NCBI GenBank assembly: GCA_017829075.1
Contig: JAGAJA010000067.1
Span: 1-29,894 of the forward strand
Length of the DNA: 29,894 nt
Direction of reading: 5' to 3'
DNA from: Oscillospiraceae bacterium
GTDB lineage: Bacteria > Bacillota_A > Clostridia > Oscillospirales > Ruminococcaceae
Below, in pieces: positions 21,350 to 29,894 of this stretch. A program made the translations under genes and the position numbers. The notes below the pieces were generated by a model. It did not search any database. It was not told where the DNA came from and was given only the letters and a program-made list of their open reading frames with translations. Each line of letters begins with the position of its first letter. Position 1 is the first letter of the stretch.

Positions 21350-23401
21350 TTATTCCGCGCCGCGGAAATACAGTCCTCTGGTAAGACCGCCGGAGGGCTT
21401 TCCGTTTTTCAGGTACATATCCAGCACCGGCTTCAGCTCCTGCTCGTCTGTGAATTTCAGCACAGCGAAATCAAACTGCTCAAGAGCCTGTCTGCGGTCG
21501 CTCATGATAAGCAGATCAGGGTTCAGCACCTCCACGCTGTTGCCGCCGCACAGCACCGGCATTCTGTTGCCCTTGCGGTCGTAAATGCAGCCGCCGCAGG
21601 GCTTCCCAGCCCCTTTGCTGAAGGAATTCACCCTGCCGCAGGGCGCTCCGTCTGCGATGGGGCAGCGGCGCAGAAGCATCAGCGGAAGTCTGCCGTAGGC
21701 GATAATTCCACGGGGAATAGGGGAATTTATCTGCGCGAGCTGCGCCGCCGTTCCCTCAAAGGACAGGGTGATGTCCTCAAATCCGAGAGCGGCGCACACT
21801 CCCGCCGCGTAGCTGTTGATGATATTCATGCGATGACCGCCGTGAACGAGATACCCTTCCTCCTGCAAAAGCTGCGCATGACCTACCGTCTGCGCCATGC
21901 CGCGTGTGAAACCCATTTCCCGCAGAGCCGACAGCCGAGAGCGCACCTCGTTCTCACAGTCAGACAGCACAAACGGCGGTATTACCGCTATCCTGTCCTT
22001 ATCTGGGGTGTTTTCGTCCAGTATCCTCATCGGCGCGTAGATAAGCTCAAACGGCAGCTTTACCGCCTGCGAAAGCTGCTCCGGAGTATGCACCTCGCAC
22101 CTCCATGAAAGCTCACCGCTGCTGCGTTTTTCAGGAACAGGCGCATTGAACTGCTTCACCTCATAGCGCGGCGTATTTTTCCGCAATACCGCCATATCAA
22201 GCTGCGACACAAGCTCCCGCCGAAGTGAATTCAGCGCGGACGCGGGGAGATTAAGCCCGTCATCGACCTCTGCGCGGTTTTCTCCAATATAGAACTGCGT
22301 ACCGCCTAGCTTCGCCATTCGCTCGCAGACGCTCTCAGACGTCAGCGGCGCATTCTGGGCGGGCTGCGGAATATCACCGAATACCTCCGCCGTGATATCC
22401 CCGCACCTTCCCTTTGCACGAGCCGGCTTCCCGGCGCGTACCTCGGTGTGGATATCCGCCCTGATCCGAGGCAGCTCCGACTTGTACAGCGCCTTTATCC
22501 CGTTCAGCGCCTTTCCGGAATTCTCCACGTCCTCACGGCTGCGGATACCCTGCATTCCGCTCATATCCCCGGTGAAATAACCGTCTGTAAGCCCATTCCG
22601 GGAAAAAATCCCCGCCAGCCTGTCGTAGTCGTATTCCTCACCCCGGAGCGACTTATAACACGCGTCCGTGGCGCAGGCGATGTATTCCGGTCGCTTCATT
22701 CTGCCCTCTATCTTCAAAGAAGCAATACCAAGCGCGTCAAGCTCCGGCAGATGCGGGATAACCGAGCTGTCTTTGAGAGATATAACATTGTGCCGGTCAT
22801 TGCAGGAAAAATCCAGTCGGCAGGGCTGGGCGCAAAGTCCGCGGTTGCCGCTCCTGCCGCCGAAAACACTGCTCATATAGCACTGACCGCTGATACTCAC
22901 GCACAGCGCGCCGTGCACGAACACCTCCAGCTCAATTCCGCTGTGCTCTGCGATGCGCTTAATTTCCTCGCGGGACAGCTCCCTGCCTATCACCGCCCGG
23001 CAGAAACCCAGCTTTTCCGCTGCCTTTACTCCCGAAACGCTGTTCAGCGACATCTGAGTTGAGGCGTGACGTGGCAGCTCCGGGCATAGCTGCTTCGCAA
23101 GCTCCGCTGCTCCTATATCCTGAATTATCAGCCCGTCAACGGCGCACTCCGCCGCAGCCCTCACGCATTCCGCATAATCCTCAATCTCGCTGTCGTATAC
23201 CAGCGTATTCAGCGCCGCATACACCTTAACTCCCCGGCGGTGGCATTCGGCGCAGACCGTCCGCAGCTCCTCAACAGAAAAATTTTCGGCATTTTTGCGT
23301 GCCGAAAATTTCGATAATCCGAGATAAACCGCATCGGCGCCGGTGTTCAGCGCCGCGGTAAGATCAGAAATTCCCCCTAAGGGTGCAAGAATTTCACTCA
23401 T
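21350..23401 (-). CDS. U32-family protein (RlhA-like)
   Basis: 683 residues. The N-terminal U32 domain (about 1-300) begins LAPLGGISDLTAALNTGADAVYLG and holds the Cys set Cys167, Cys174, Cys190 and Cys194 (HGALC...GQC...GLCAQPC); the C-terminal part has a DUF3656-like region and a second Cys-rich segment (RRCPIADGAPCG...CGGCIYD). The family was first called collagenase-like peptidase U32, but E. coli RlhA of this group hydroxylates 23S rRNA C2501 and others act in prephenate-dependent or oxygen-independent hydroxylation. I therefore favour an RNA-modifying hydroxylase but the substrate is not proven. The start overlaps the stop of the ZapA gene (ATGA), so the two are coupled. Confidence 0.88.
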   Translation of the reverse strand: MSEILAPLGGISDLTAALNTGADAVYLGLSKFSARKNAENFSVEELRTVCAECHRRGVKVYAALNTLVYDSEIEDYAECVRAAAECAVDGLIIQDIGAAELAKQLCPELPRHASTQMSLNSVSGVKAAEKLGFCRAVIGRELSREEIKRIAEHSGIELEVFVHGALCVSISGQCYMSSVFGGRSGNRGLCAQPCRLDFSCNDRHNVISLKDSSVIPHLPELDALGIASLKIEGRMKRPEYIACATDACYKSLRGEEYDYDRLAGIFSRNGLTDGYFTGDMSGMQGIRSREDVENSGKALNGIKALYKSELPRIRADIHTEVRAGKPARAKGRCGDITAEVFGDIPQPAQNAPLTSESVCERMAKLGGTQFYIGENRAEVDDGLNLPASALNSLRRELVSQLDMAVLRKNTPRYEVKQFNAPVPEKRSSGELSWRCEVHTPEQLSQAVKLPFELIYAPMRILDENTPDKDRIAVIPPFVLSDCENEVRSRLSALREMGFTRGMAQTVGHAQLLQEEGYLVHGGHRMNIINSYAAGVCAALGFEDITLSFEGTAAQLAQINSPIPRGIIAYGRLPLMLLRRCPIADGAPCGRVNSFSKGAGKPCGGCIYDRKGNRMPVLCGGNSVEVLNPDLLIMSDRRQALEQFDFAVLKFTDEQELKPVLDMYLKNGKPSGGLTRGLYFRGAE

Positions 23402-24687
23402 AATGTAAGCTGTCCGTCCTCCAGCATTTCGTTAAGCTGCTTGTTAAGGGAGGCGTTGGTCTTTTTCAACTCCTTGACCTCCGCAAGCGCCTCGGAAAGC
23501 TGCTTTTTCATCGTTTCAAGCTGCTGAGCCTTCTCCTCGCTCTGCTCTGCGGAGCTGCTTTCTGCGTTCTCTGCGGCAGCCTTGAGCGCCGCATTCTCGC
23601 TTTCTATCTGAGAGAATTTCACTGAAAGCTCCTCGTAAAGACCCGCCTTTTCCCGGAGAGCCGCAAGCTCCTCGCCGGATTTCTCCGCTGCTGAAAGCTT
23701 CTTCTCCATGTCGGAATTCCTGCCCTTTTCTGCGGACAGCGACTGCTTCACCTCCGCAAGCTCCTGCGCGGTTTTTTCCGCTGCGGCAAGCTTTTTCTCA
23801 AGGTCAGCGTTTCTTCCCTGCTCTGCGGAGAGGGACTTCTTCACCTCCGCATACTCCTGAGCAGTCTTTTCCGCTGCGGCAAGCTTCTTCTCAAGATCAG
23901 AGTTTCTCCCCTGCTCTGCGGCAAGGGACTTCTTCACGTTTTCAAGCTCCGCCGCCCCGGCTTTCAGCTTCTCCCTGTCCTTTTCAAGGACGGAGGCACG
24001 CTCCTCCGAACGGCGCAGAGCCTCCTCGGTGTTTGCAGCCTTGTCCAGCTTTTCCTGAAGCTTCTTGTTCTCCTCGGTAAGGGAAGCAAGCTTTTCCGTC
24101 TGCTTTCTGAGGTCGGAATTCTGCTTCGTGAGGTCGGCGACAGTCTTTTCCAGCTCAGAGGACTTGTCCGCGCCGGACTTCACGTTGTCCGCAAGCTGCG
24201 CGTTCTTTTCCTCAAGGGACTTTATCTTCTCCTCCGCGCGCTCAAGAGCAGACTTTGCGCCCTCGTTTTCTGCGGCGCGGTTATTGGCTTCGCTCAGGGT
24301 TTCGGCAAGCTGCGCGTTCTTGCCCTCCAGCTCGGAAAACATCTTCTGGAGCGCCGCAAGAGAGGCGCTGTCCTTTTGAAGCGCCGCGTTCTCGTCAGAC
24401 AGCCGCTTGTTCTCCTCAAGAGCCTTTGCGCCGCGCTCAGCCGTGTTTTTCAGCTCAGCGGCGGTCTTTGAGAAGCTGTCGCGCTCCTTGGCGGTATTCT
24501 CAAGCTCCCCAAGCAGATCCAGCACAGTAAATACGCAGGCGTCGTCCTTTGATAACGACATACTGCGGCAGTATTCCGTGATGCGGCGGTCGGTTTCCTC
24601 GCCCTGCCGGAGCAAAGCGGCGGTATCATCAGTGCGGAGGTTGTACGGTTTTCCGCAGATCGTAACTGTGACTTTTTCGTTAAGCAT
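23398..24687 (-). CDS. zapA: ZapA-domain protein with long coiled coil
   Basis: 429 residues, where plain ZapA is about 80-110. The first 75 or so residues fit ZapA (VTVTICGKPYNLRTDD, then RITEYCRSM and VFTVLDLLGELE), a FtsZ-ring-bundling protein. The rest, about 76-425, is Lys/Glu/Ala/Leu-rich coiled coil with three tandem 31-residue repeats (252-282, 283-313, 314-344). It overlaps the U32 gene by 4 nt. AAAGGAAT lies 10 nt before the ATG. ZapA upstream of U32 is a common Firmicutes arrangement. It should act at the septum; the long extension may link FtsZ to another partner, which is inference. Confidence 0.85.
   Translation of the reverse strand: MLNEKVTVTICGKPYNLRTDDTAALLRQGEETDRRITEYCRSMSLSKDDACVFTVLDLLGELENTAKERDSFSKTAAELKNTAERGAKALEENKRLSDENAALQKDSASLAALQKMFSELEGKNAQLAETLSEANNRAAENEGAKSALERAEEKIKSLEEKNAQLADNVKSGADKSSELEKTVADLTKQNSDLRKQTEKLASLTEENKKLQEKLDKAANTEEALRRSEERASVLEKDREKLKAGAAELENVKKSLAAEQGRNSDLEKKLAAAEKTAQEYAEVKKSLSAEQGRNADLEKKLAAAEKTAQELAEVKQSLSAEKGRNSDMEKKLSAAEKSGEELAALREKAGLYEELSVKFSQIESENAALKAAAENAESSSAEQSEEKAQQLETMKKQLSEALAEVKELKKTNASLNKQLNEMLEDGQLTL
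23656..23934 (-). repeat. three 93-bp in-frame repeats in the ZapA coiled coil
   Basis: Each unit codes for 31 residues of the form KKSLSAEQGRNADLEKK plus 14 more (LAAAEKTAQELAEV). Copies 1 and 2 differ at few positions, copy 3 at more. 31 is not a multiple of 7, so each repeat shifts the heptad register. Confidence 0.85.
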
Positions 24688-24753
24688 TTTGGCGTATTCC
24701 TTTCATGAAGTTTATTTGATCCGTTCTGTTACGGTATAATTCCAGTTATATAT

Positions 24754-24782
24754 ATTATATCTTAAAACTGAGGTTATTGCAA
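24754..24782 (-). promoter_or_regulatory. sigma-A promoter of zapA-U32
   Basis: Minus strand TTGCAA (24777-24782), 17-bp spacer, TATAAT (24754-24759). Start near 24747, about 60 nt before the ATG. Confidence 0.8.
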
Positions 24783-24896
24783 GTCTTTTTTGAAATTATT
24801 CTGCTCAAAATTACCCGCCGTAAAAACATGGGCGGCAATTCCGAAAAATAGCCAAAAAAAAGTCCTGAAATGACGAAATTTTATGATAATAATACA

Positions 24897-24925
24897 TTGC
24901 GCACAGCGCACAATAATGATATAAT
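24897..24925 (+). promoter_or_regulatory. extended -10 promoter of the mreBCD-mrdA operon
   Basis: TTGCGC (24897-24902), 17-bp spacer, TATAAT (24920-24925) preceded by TG one base before (24917-24918), an extended -10 that can offset the weaker -35. Start near 24932. Confidence 0.75.
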
Positions 24926-25017
24926 TATAATTGTACTATTGTGTATACAGGGTATGTGCAGATTACACAAAGCATACTGTTAAATTTTACTAAATATATT
25001 TTTACGGAGGAAGCACA

Positions 25018-26037
25018 ATGTTTGGATTGAACAAGGATATCGGTATTGACTTAGGAACAGCGAATACGCTTGTATATATGAGGGGCAAGGGTATAATTAT
25101 CCGCGAACCGTCTGTCGTTGCGGTGGACAAGAAGCTCCAGTGCGTGCGCTATGTCGGTCAGGAGGCAAAGGACGTCATCGGACGTACCCCCGGCTCTATC
25201 GTTGCAGTAAGACCGCTGAAGGACGGCGTTATCGCGGATTTCGACATGACCTCCAGTATGCTGGAGCAGTTCATCAAGAAGGCGCTCAAGGGCAGAGGCA
25301 AGGCGAGAGTTATCATCTGCATTCCCTCCGGCGTAACCGAGGTAGAGCGCAGAGCCGTTAAGGAAGCGGCTCAGAACGCCGGCGCAAAGCGCGTTTCTAT
25401 CATTGAGGAGCCTATGGCTGCCGCGATCGGCGCGGGACTTCCTGTGGCAGAGCCTGTGGGCAGCATGATCGTCGATATCGGCGGCGGCACCAGCGAGGTG
25501 GCTATCATCTCCCTCGGCGGTATAGTTACCGCCCGTTCCGTAAGAGTTGCCGGCGATGAGTTCGACTCCGCTATCATCAACTATATCAAGAAGAAATACA
25601 ACCTGCTCATCGGCGAAAGAACCGCCGAAAACATCAAGATGGGCATAGGCTCCGCTTACAAGACAAGCGAAAACGAGCCGGTAATGGACATCAAGGGACG
25701 CAACCTCCTGAACGGTCTGCCGGAAAACATCACCGTCACCAGCGAGGAGATCCGCGAGGCTATCTCAGAGCCGCTGTCCCACGTTATTGACGCTATCAAG
25801 ACTACTCTGGAAAAGACTCCTCCTGAGCTTGCTGCGGATATCATCGAATCCGGAATCATGCTTGCGGGCGGCGGCGCACTGCTCCGTGGTCTTGACCAGC
25901 TTATCCACGAGGAAACCGGTATGCCCGTAAAGATCGCAGAGCGTCCTCTGGACTGCGTTGCGGACGGCACAGGAAAAGTCCTCGAAAACATCGACAAGCT
26001 TGAGGACGTACTCAGCGAGGACGAGAGCATTTACTGA
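25018..26037 (+). CDS. mreB: rod-shape determining protein MreB
   Basis: 339 residues, standard length. MreB is an actin-like ATPase that forms short filaments on the inner membrane face and guides lateral wall synthesis. The actin-fold motifs are clear: phosphate 1 [14 protein letters not shown] (7-20), the connect motifs, phosphate 2 [18 protein letters not shown], and the adenosine motif [15 protein letters not shown]. The N-terminal FGLNKDIG is a typical amphipathic start. ACGGAGGAAGC lies before the ATG. First gene of the operon; mreC starts 32 nt downstream. Confidence 0.97.
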   Translation: MFGLNKDIGIDLGTANTLVYMRGKGIIIREPSVVAVDKKLQCVRYVGQEAKDVIGRTPGSIVAVRPLKDGVIADFDMTSSMLEQFIKKALKGRGKARVIICIPSGVTEVERRAVKEAAQNAGAKRVSIIEEPMAAAIGAGLPVAEPVGSMIVDIGGGTSEVAIISLGGIVTARSVRVAGDEFDSAIINYIKKKYNLLIGERTAENIKMGIGSAYKTSENEPVMDIKGRNLLNGLPENITVTSEEIREAISEPLSHVIDAIKTTLEKTPPELAADIIESGIMLAGGGALLRGLDQLIHEETGMPVKIAERPLDCVADGTGKVLENIDKLEDVLSEDESIY

Positions 26038-26069
26038 TTTGACAGAGATTAAGTCAGGCAGGAGCGGAT

Positions 26070-26936
26070 ATGAAGGAATTTTTCCACAGCGTCAGGTTCA
26101 AAATTATCATCTGCATTGCGGCGCTGCTGCTGGGACTGATGACCTATGTCGCGGTCGCGGCAGGTACTCAGACGCTGCCGGAACAGATAATCAACACAGT
26201 GACCTATCCCTTTGTGACGGCGGCGAACGCCATTTCAAACGGGGTGAACGGCTTTATTGACAAGCTGGTGAACGCGGACACCTACAAGTCGCAGAATGAC
26301 GAGCTGAGGGAGCTTGTCACCCAGATGTACGAGCGCACCGCAGACTACGAGGAGCTTCAGAAGGAAAACGAGCAGCTCCGGGAAATGCTGAACCTTAGCA
26401 AGAAGCATGAGGATTTCAAATTCTCTGAGCCGTGCAGCATAGTTGCCAGAAACGCAAACGACATCTACGGCGGATTTACGATAAACCACGGCAGCACCTC
26501 CGGCATCTCCCTCAACGATCCGATAATAACCTCGGTCGGACTTATCGGCAGAGTAACCGATATCGCGCCCAACTATGCGCGGGTATCAACGATCCTGTCG
26601 CCGCAGGTGAACGTGGGAGTTTACACCCAGCGCACCAAAACCACCGGCGTACTTGAAAGCAATACTGCCACCGCCGAGCAGGGGCTGTGCCTTATGAGCA
26701 ACATCTTAAAGGACGCGGACATAAATCCCGGTGATGTGATAGTTACCTCCGGTCAGAGCGGTCTGTTCCCGGAGGGACTTATCGTCGGCACGGTCAAGGA
26801 GGTCTACGACGACCCGAACGGTCTTTCTAAGCACGCTCTGATAGAGCCTGCGGAGGACTGCTTTAAAATAACCTCCGTGTACGCGGTAGTGGATTTTGAC
26901 GGCAAAGGTCTGTCGTTTGACGACATTCAGGAATAA
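26070..26936 (+). CDS. mreC: rod-shape determining protein MreC
   Basis: 288 residues. One N-terminal membrane segment (about 12-32), a coiled coil (about 66-111 with YKSQNDELRELVTQMYERTADYEELQKENEQLREML), then the double beta-barrel domain with GFTINHGSTSGI, VGLIGRVTDI and GDVIVTSGQSGLFPEGLIVGTV. It sits in the envelope side and tunes PBP2/RodA activity. AGGCAGGAG lies before the ATG. A 9-bp hairpin lies between it and mreD. Confidence 0.95.
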   Translation: MKEFFHSVRFKIIICIAALLLGLMTYVAVAAGTQTLPEQIINTVTYPFVTAANAISNGVNGFIDKLVNADTYKSQNDELRELVTQMYERTADYEELQKENEQLREMLNLSKKHEDFKFSEPCSIVARNANDIYGGFTINHGSTSGISLNDPIITSVGLIGRVTDIAPNYARVSTILSPQVNVGVYTQRTKTTGVLESNTATAEQGLCLMSNILKDADINPGDVIVTSGQSGLFPEGLIVGTVKEVYDDPNGLSKHALIEPAEDCFKITSVYAVVDFDGKGLSFDDIQE

Positions 26937-26943
26937 TTCAGAC

Positions 26944-26970
26944 GCGGTGCAGCTCACATAACTGCACCGC
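26944..26970 (+). other. hairpin between mreC and mreD
   Basis: A perfect 9-bp stem GCGGTGCAG/CTGCACCGC (26944-26952, 26962-26970), loop 9 nt, with no U-run. The mreD ribosome site AAAGGT follows 4 nt later. It may be a processing site or an attenuator lowering mreD and mrdA expression relative to mreBC. Confidence 0.6.
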
Positions 26971-26984
26971 TTAAAGGTACAACA

Positions 26985-27608
26985 ATGGTAAAGAAAATCT
27001 CCAGAAGCAAGTCCTCCGGCTATCGGGCGAAAACCCGCAGAGCTATGCTGCGGTGCTTTTTCCGCTGGTTTCTCTACGCCGCAGTGCTGCTGTTTTTTTA
27101 TCTTTGGGAGGTGGCTCCGCTTATCCGGGGCTGGTGTCCTCTGCTTATCATTCCGCTGGCGACCGCTGTCGCAATGCGGGAGGGCGAGCTTGCCGCCGGT
27201 GTTTTCGGGGTGTTCTGCGGACTTATGCTGGACGTTGCCAGCGGCACGATACCCGGATTTTCCTCGCTGTGGCTGCTGCTATGCTGCCCGGTAATCTCGC
27301 TGCTGTCCCGGTTCTGGCTCAAATCCAACTGGCTCAGCCACCTTGTCATGAACGCGGCGACCGTGGTGATAATGTGCGCTATGGATTTTCTGTTCCTGCA
27401 CTGGGTTTGGGAGCGTGAGGCTTCCGGAATTTCATTTGTGAGATCCCTGCTGCCGGCATACGCTTGGGCGATAGCGCTCTCTGTTCCAGTGTATTTTCTG
27501 GTGGTGTTTATCTCCAACAAGCTGCGCCCGAAGGAGGAGCGCCGGCTTGAGGAGGCAGCCGCCGAAAGCGCCGCCGAAGAGGATATCACAAAGGGCGGGG
27601 AAAGGTAA
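26985..27608 (+). CDS. mreD: rod-shape determining protein MreD
   Basis: 207 residues. MreD is a small integral membrane protein that links MreC with RodA and PBP2. A basic N-terminus (KKISRSKSSGYRAKTRRAMLR) precedes about five hydrophobic segments between 25 and 175, with an LMLDVASGTIPGFSSLWLLL-type central motif that I recognise from MreD. The last 30 residues are charged (KLRPKEERRLEEAAAESAAEED) and cytoplasmic, longer than in the typical family member. AAAGGT precedes the ATG. The stop is 18 nt from the mrdA start. Confidence 0.88.
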   Translation: MVKKISRSKSSGYRAKTRRAMLRCFFRWFLYAAVLLFFYLWEVAPLIRGWCPLLIIPLATAVAMREGELAAGVFGVFCGLMLDVASGTIPGFSSLWLLLCCPVISLLSRFWLKSNWLSHLVMNAATVVIMCAMDFLFLHWVWEREASGISFVRSLLPAYAWAIALSVPVYFLVVFISNKLRPKEERRLEEAAAESAAEEDITKGGER

Positions 27609-27626
27609 GTCAGTTTCGGAGGAAAT

Positions 27627-29726
27627 ATGTCAAAGTTTTCAAATATACTTCGCTCCGCAATACTTGCGGCGCTTGTCATCGCAGCCGCATTCCTGTGCGG
27701 ACTTAGGCTGCTTGAGATACAGATAGCCGACGGTGGGAAATACCTTGCCCTCACCCAGAGCACCTACACCGCTCAGCAGGATATTGAAGCGGCAAGGGGA
27801 AAGATTGCCGACAGCACCGGAAAAATACTCAACACAAACGAACTGAATTGCAGCGTAAATCTCCAGAAAGCCTCACTCCCCGCCGGAACGGAAAACGAGG
27901 TGATCTACCGTATCCTCACTATCCTTATAGAAAACGGAGAGGAATGGAACGAGTCGCTGCCGATAACCAAGACCCAGCCATATCAGTTTGAAAAGGACAG
28001 GGAAAACGCAGTGGACTCCCTCAAGACCCGAATGGGACTCGGCGTTTATGCAACCGTCGAAAACTGCATGAACGCGCTGTACAAAACCTACGATATCTCC
28101 GATAAGTACGAAGAGCCGATGCGCAGGTACATCGCCGGAGTTCGCTATGAAATGTCCCTCAAGGACTTCAACTACAAAAACAAATTCGAGCTTGCCTCCG
28201 GAATTTCCAGCGATACAGTGCTGGAATTAAAGGAGCTGTCCGCGCTCATGGCAGGCATGGAGATCTCCGAGGGCTGGAACAGGCTTTATCTCGACGGAAC
28301 TACCGCGCCGCATATCCGCGGTACTGTCGGGGCTATCTCCGCAGAAAAGTACGCAGAACTCAAGAGCGCCGGCTATACCATGAACGACATTATCGGCACA
28401 TCGGGAATTGAGCTTGCACTTGAAAGCACTCTTCGCGGCGAGCGCGGTATCCGAGAGATCACCCGAAACAGTGACGGAGTGAAGATCTCCGACGAGATCA
28501 TCAAACAGCCCCAGTCGGGTAATTCCGTAATGCTCACAATCGACTCCAAGTTCCAGAACATGGTGGAGCAGATCGTGCAGTACCAGATGGACTTCCTGCA
28601 TTCGCCCTACTACACCACCGCAATGGACGCAAACCTCCGCGGCAAGGATACTGAGGTAGGCTCAGCGGTAGTCCTGAACGTAAAGGACGGTTCGGTGCTT
28701 GCTATGGTTTCTCTGCCAAGCTATGACATCAACGATCTTGTGGAGAACTACGGCGCGGTGCTGAATGCGAAGAACTCTCCCCTGCTGAACCGGGCTATAA
28801 ACGGCGAATACCGTCCCGGCTCAACATTCAAGACTATCACTGCCACCGCCGGACTTGCGGAGGGCGTGATAAATCCGTCCAGCACTATCTCCTGCGGCGG
28901 TAAATACACCTATTACGCCCCCAGCTACACGCCGGGCTGCACCGGAGTTCATGGCGCAATCACAGTACAGTACGGTCTGAAATACTCCTGCAACATCTTC
29001 TTCTACGAAACCGCTCGCCGGCTTGGGATAGATAAGCTTGCATACTGGGCTGAGCGGTTCGGAGTAGGACAGGATCTTGGATTTGAGCTGCCCATGTCCA
29101 CCGGACGCATGACCTCGCCGGAGCTGTTCGACAGGCTGGGTCTGGAATGGAACGCCAGCGACACCATTCAGGCGGGAATAGGTCAGTCGGAAACGCTGCT
29201 CACTCCCCTGCACCTCGCAACGCAGGCTATGACTATCGCAAACAACGGCGTGCGCTATCGTCCGCATATTGTAAAGGCGATATACAACTATGACTTCACC
29301 GAGCTTATCGAGGAAATACAGCCGGAGATCATGGAGAATATTTCCGGAATGGACGATGTTTTTGCCGAAGTAAAGGCGGGAATGAAGCGGGTAAGCGAAA
29401 ACGCGAACTTCCTTATGGAGGGCGGCTGGTACAACATATACGACTTCAAGGGAATAGGCAAGGAGAATGTCTGCACCAAGACCGGTACTCCGGAGGTCAT
29501 TGCAATGACAAAGTTCAACTCCACGATCGTGGGATTTTATCCTGCCGACGACCCGGAGATCGCGTTCGGAGTATGTATGGAGAACAGCGAATACAGCCGT
29601 CATGTTGCCTGCAACATAATCTCCGCCTATATCACCGGAGAATTCAACCCGGTATATGACGAGGAGGGCAACGCGGTATATCCTCTCGGCGAGCCGCGAA
29701 AGACCAGCACCGCTGAATATACTTAA
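27627..29726 (+). CDS. mrdA: penicillin-binding protein 2 (class B transpeptidase)
   Basis: 699 residues. It cross-links glycan strands made by RodA. Order: short cytoplasmic tail, membrane anchor about 9-27, pedestal domain about 28-340 (AARGKIADSTGKIL at 55-68, then IIGTSGIELALESTLRGERG), and transpeptidase domain about 345-680. Catalytic motifs are complete: Ser399-TFK402, Ser454-C-N456 and K618-TG620. The GGAGG site is 7 nt before the ATG. Last gene of the mre operon; the stop codon lies in the stem of the first hairpin downstream. Confidence 0.95.
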   Translation: MSKFSNILRSAILAALVIAAAFLCGLRLLEIQIADGGKYLALTQSTYTAQQDIEAARGKIADSTGKILNTNELNCSVNLQKASLPAGTENEVIYRILTILIENGEEWNESLPITKTQPYQFEKDRENAVDSLKTRMGLGVYATVENCMNALYKTYDISDKYEEPMRRYIAGVRYEMSLKDFNYKNKFELASGISSDTVLELKELSALMAGMEISEGWNRLYLDGTTAPHIRGTVGAISAEKYAELKSAGYTMNDIIGTSGIELALESTLRGERGIREITRNSDGVKISDEIIKQPQSGNSVMLTIDSKFQNMVEQIVQYQMDFLHSPYYTTAMDANLRGKDTEVGSAVVLNVKDGSVLAMVSLPSYDINDLVENYGAVLNAKNSPLLNRAINGEYRPGSTFKTITATAGLAEGVINPSSTISCGGKYTYYAPSYTPGCTGVHGAITVQYGLKYSCNIFFYETARRLGIDKLAYWAERFGVGQDLGFELPMSTGRMTSPELFDRLGLEWNASDTIQAGIGQSETLLTPLHLATQAMTIANNGVRYRPHIVKAIYNYDFTELIEEIQPEIMENISGMDDVFAEVKAGMKRVSENANFLMEGGWYNIYDFKGIGKENVCTKTGTPEVIAMTKFNSTIVGFYPADDPEIAFGVCMENSEYSRHVACNIISAYITGEFNPVYDEEGNAVYPLGEPRKTSTAEYT

Positions 29727-29754
29727 TGCCGCACTGATCTCAGTGCGGCATTAA
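29723..29754. repeat. perfect 15-bp palindrome at the mrdA stop
   Basis: Arms 29723-29737 and 29740-29754 are perfectly complementary around only 2 nt; the mrdA stop lies inside the left arm. No U-run follows, so it is not a standard terminator. Confidence 0.85.
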
Positions 29755-29757
29755 GAC

Positions 29758-29852
29758 CGGCGAAAAAGTCCCTAAAGGGACTTTCTCGCCGAACATCCGC
29801 ACTGCCCGCACTCACTGACAGCAAAGCTGTCAGTTCGCACAGTTGTGCGGAT
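29758..29852. repeat. two further structured hairpins after mrdA
   Basis: First: 29758-29772 with 29777-29791, 15 positions with one A-C mismatch that becomes a G-U pair on the minus transcript, loop TAAA. Second: an outer 8-bp stem ATCCGCAC (29795-29802) / GTGCGGAT (29845-29852) enclosing a 9-bp hairpin ACTGACAGC-AAA-GCTGTCAGT (29814-29834). Confidence 0.7.
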
Positions 29853-29859
29853 AGAAGTG

Positions 29860-29890
29860 TTTTTTGCCCCGGCAGAGCTGGGGCAAAAAA
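29860..29890. terminator. bidirectional terminator at the window end
   Basis: An 11-bp stem TTTTTTGCCCC (29860-29870) / GGGGCAAAAAA (29880-29890), loop 9 nt, with T-run on both strands. It ends the mre operon and probably a convergent transcript from beyond the window. Confidence 0.8.
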
Positions 29891-29894
29891 CGGA

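Larger units (their letters stand above)
24688..25017. other. 330-bp divergent intergenic region, zapA / mreB
   Basis: AT-rich. It holds the zapA promoter (24754-24782, minus) and the mreB promoter (24897-24925, plus) and a run of A at about 24853-24860. From 24926 to 25017 is the mreB leader (about 85 nt) with no clear structure. No other gene is seen. Confidence 0.6.

Overview
The window reads as a stretch of chromosome from a Gram-positive, low-redundancy Clostridia-type bacterium (an Oscillospiraceae/Ruminococcus-like relative is my best guess, not proven). Reasons: strong Shine-Dalgarno sequences before most genes, TTG and GTG starts, near-consensus sigma-A promoters spaced by 17 bp, a clostridial-style SPDTG surface-protein tail, U32-ZapA gene coupling, and an mreBCD-PBP2 wall-elongation operon. 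By eye the coding G+C is a little above half with AT-rich promoters. Most of the window is core chromosome with small accessory pockets.

Left part (1-6300): a minus-strand tRNA operon Val-Asp-Gly; a minus-strand pair made of a chemoreceptor with a very long Pro/Ala/Lys tail followed 18 nt later by aldose 1-epimerase; a DUF2461 protein; and then an isolated plus-strand two-gene unit, an unknown 83-residue protein overlapping an apparently complete phage terminase large subunit, with no other phage gene around it and a leader that can fold over its own ribosome binding site.

Middle (6300-17500): a minus-strand operon sirtuin -> membrane zinc-ribbon protein -> duplicated-TPM-domain membrane protein; a plus-strand radical SAM gene plus an unknown 150-residue gene; the NAD biosynthesis pair nadB-nadC (minus) divergent from hflX (plus) across a palindrome-rich promoter; then galactokinase and a RodA-type SEDS protein on the minus strand.

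Right part (17500-29894): a LacI-family regulator, a rhomboid protease, tRNA-Gly(CCC), a small cupin protein divergent from a secreted SGNH esterase whose leader carries a nine-copy 8/9-bp tandem repeat, a minus-strand ZapA-coiled-coil protein overlapping a U32 (RlhA-like) protein, and the plus-strand operon mreB-mreC-mreD-mrdA. The window ends in a cluster of four hairpins.

Functional links: RodA, MreB, MreC, MreD and PBP2 together form the elongasome, although rodA sits about 8 kb from the mre operon. GalM and GalK are the first two Leloir-pathway enzymes but are separated by 13 kb. NadB and NadC make two of the three steps of de novo NAD synthesis (nadA is not in the window), and the sirtuin consumes NAD. 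No CRISPR array, insertion sequence, integrase or rRNA gene was seen. The best candidates for something new are the orphan terminase module, the tandem-repeat leader of the esterase gene, the orphan terminator between rodA and lacI, and the sirtuin/zinc-ribbon/TPM operon.
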